From Mariprofundaceae bacterium (lineage in GTDB: Bacteria > Pseudomonadota > Zetaproteobacteria > Mariprofundales > Mariprofundaceae): 5,932 nt of DNA. The notes under the pieces are model-generated. The model made no database searches, was not told the origin of the DNA, and was given only the letters and a program-made list of their open reading frames with translations. A program made the position numbers and the translations under genes. The stretch lies in contig JAUZQU010000143.1 in assembly GCA_030950835.1 (NCBI GenBank), positions 1 to 5,932 on the forward strand, given 5' to 3'. This document shows, in pieces, positions 5,480 through 5,932 of the stretch; within the stretch, counting starts at the first letter, position 1; every line of letters begins with the position of its first letter.

Positions 5480-5932
5480 AAAATTGGAAATAAATAAATG
5501 GCGAACTATTGGTCGGTGACCATACCAATAGTACCATTACAAGCCAAAACCATGCCACACTATGCAATATTTTTTTATGCTCTGATACAGGGCGTAAGAC
5601 ATACCATGCCCCAATCCACGATGATTTATAAATCATCCCCATATGCACCACTACAACCAACAGCAGTAAAGCAATCACTTGTGGCATCATCCAGCTTATA
5701 CCTTCACCTGCCCAAAGCCCTGAAAAGTATGTCATACTTTGTCCAATATCACTACAACGAAAGGGTACCCACGTGAGCAATACAAACAATATCGTCAGCA
5801 TCCAGCCCAACCAAGCTGGCATTTCTCCACCCCAAGACTTCCACAGCCTATGTGCGCACAATGCCAGCCCATGCATGCCGCCCCACAACACAAAGTTCCA
5901 CGATGCCCCGTGCCACAAACCGCCAAGCAACA
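5478..5932 (-). CDS. MBOAT family O-acyltransferase (AlgI-like), C-terminal fragment
   Basis: The reading frame runs in from the window edge, so only about the last 150 residues are present; the first visible full codon (5930-5928) is TTG, here an internal Leu rather than a start. Numbered from that codon, LGGLWHGASWNF (2-13) holds the conserved MBOAT histidine (His7) that is essential in AlgI and DltB, and WGGMHG (16-21) follows it. Three hydrophobic segments (about 40-57, 80-100 and 122-137) are likely membrane helices, and the chain ends in PFIYFQF, a tail typical of AlgI relatives. Such inner-membrane proteins move acetyl groups from the cytoplasm toward a periplasmic SGNH-type partner that O-acetylates a polysaccharide. 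No partner gene is visible here. Position in front of acidic-sugar genes supports glycan O-acetylation, by inference. Protein-modifying MBOATs are a less likely alternative. Confidence 0.93.
   Translation of the reverse strand, partial: LLGGLWHGASWNFVLWGGMHGLALCAHRLWKSWGGEMPAWLGWMLTILFVLLTWVPFRCSDIGQSMTYFSGLWAGEGISWMMPQVIALLLLVVVVHMGMIYKSSWIGAWYVLRPVSEHKKILHSVAWFWLVMVLLVWSPTNSSPFIYFQF

Noticed and set aside
5498..5776. Plus-strand open frame of 92 codons opposite the MBOAT gene
   Set aside because: Antisense to hydrophobic MBOAT helices, no recognisable domain, no start signal.
5928..5930. TTG at the window edge as the start of a small 150-residue protein
   Set aside because: The codon falls inside the conserved MBOAT LLGGLWHG region and the frame is open to the window edge, so it is an internal leucine of a larger protein.

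Overview
The window is a dense, single-direction segment of a bacterial polysaccharide biosynthesis locus. Seven genes lie on the minus strand, with gaps of 15 bases or less, and there is no room for an internal promoter or terminator between them. Base composition is mid-range by eye. The gene set (MBOAT O-acetyltransferase, TviB/WbpO-type dehydrogenase, UDP-glucuronate epimerase, GT2, methyltransferase, Ugd, AsnB-type amidotransferase) fits a Gram-negative, probably proteobacterial, capsule, O-antigen or exopolysaccharide cluster. The organism cannot be named from this window.

Layout in transcription order, from high to low coordinates: C-terminal part of an AlgI-like membrane-bound O-acyltransferase (5932-5478, cut by the window edge); UDP-N-acetylhexosamine 6-dehydrogenase of the TviB/WbpO type (5468-4185); UDP-glucuronate 4-epimerase-like SDR protein (4185-3208, start corrected to the ATG at 4185); family 2 glycosyltransferase (3192-2236); class I SAM-dependent methyltransferase (2234-1398); UDP-glucose 6-dehydrogenase Ugd (1397-81); and the first 23 codons of an AsnB-like glutamine amidotransferase (71-1, cut by the window edge).

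How they fit together: Ugd makes UDP-glucuronate, which the epimerase can convert to UDP-galacturonate. The TviB/WbpO enzyme makes a UDP-N-acetylhexosaminuronate. The glycosyltransferase would add one sugar to a repeat unit. The MBOAT, methyltransferase and AsnB-like protein are candidate decorating enzymes for O-acetylation, methylation and amidation. The inferred product is a highly acidic glycan whose carboxylates may be partly masked as amides. Polymerase, flippase or export genes are not in view, so the final destination (capsule, O-antigen or released EPS) is open.

No RNA genes, mobile elements, CRISPR arrays or repeats were recognised. The most interesting points are the asnB-like start hidden at the window edge, the pairing of two different UDP-sugar dehydrogenases with an amidotransferase, and a glycosyltransferase without the usual first GT2 aspartate motif.
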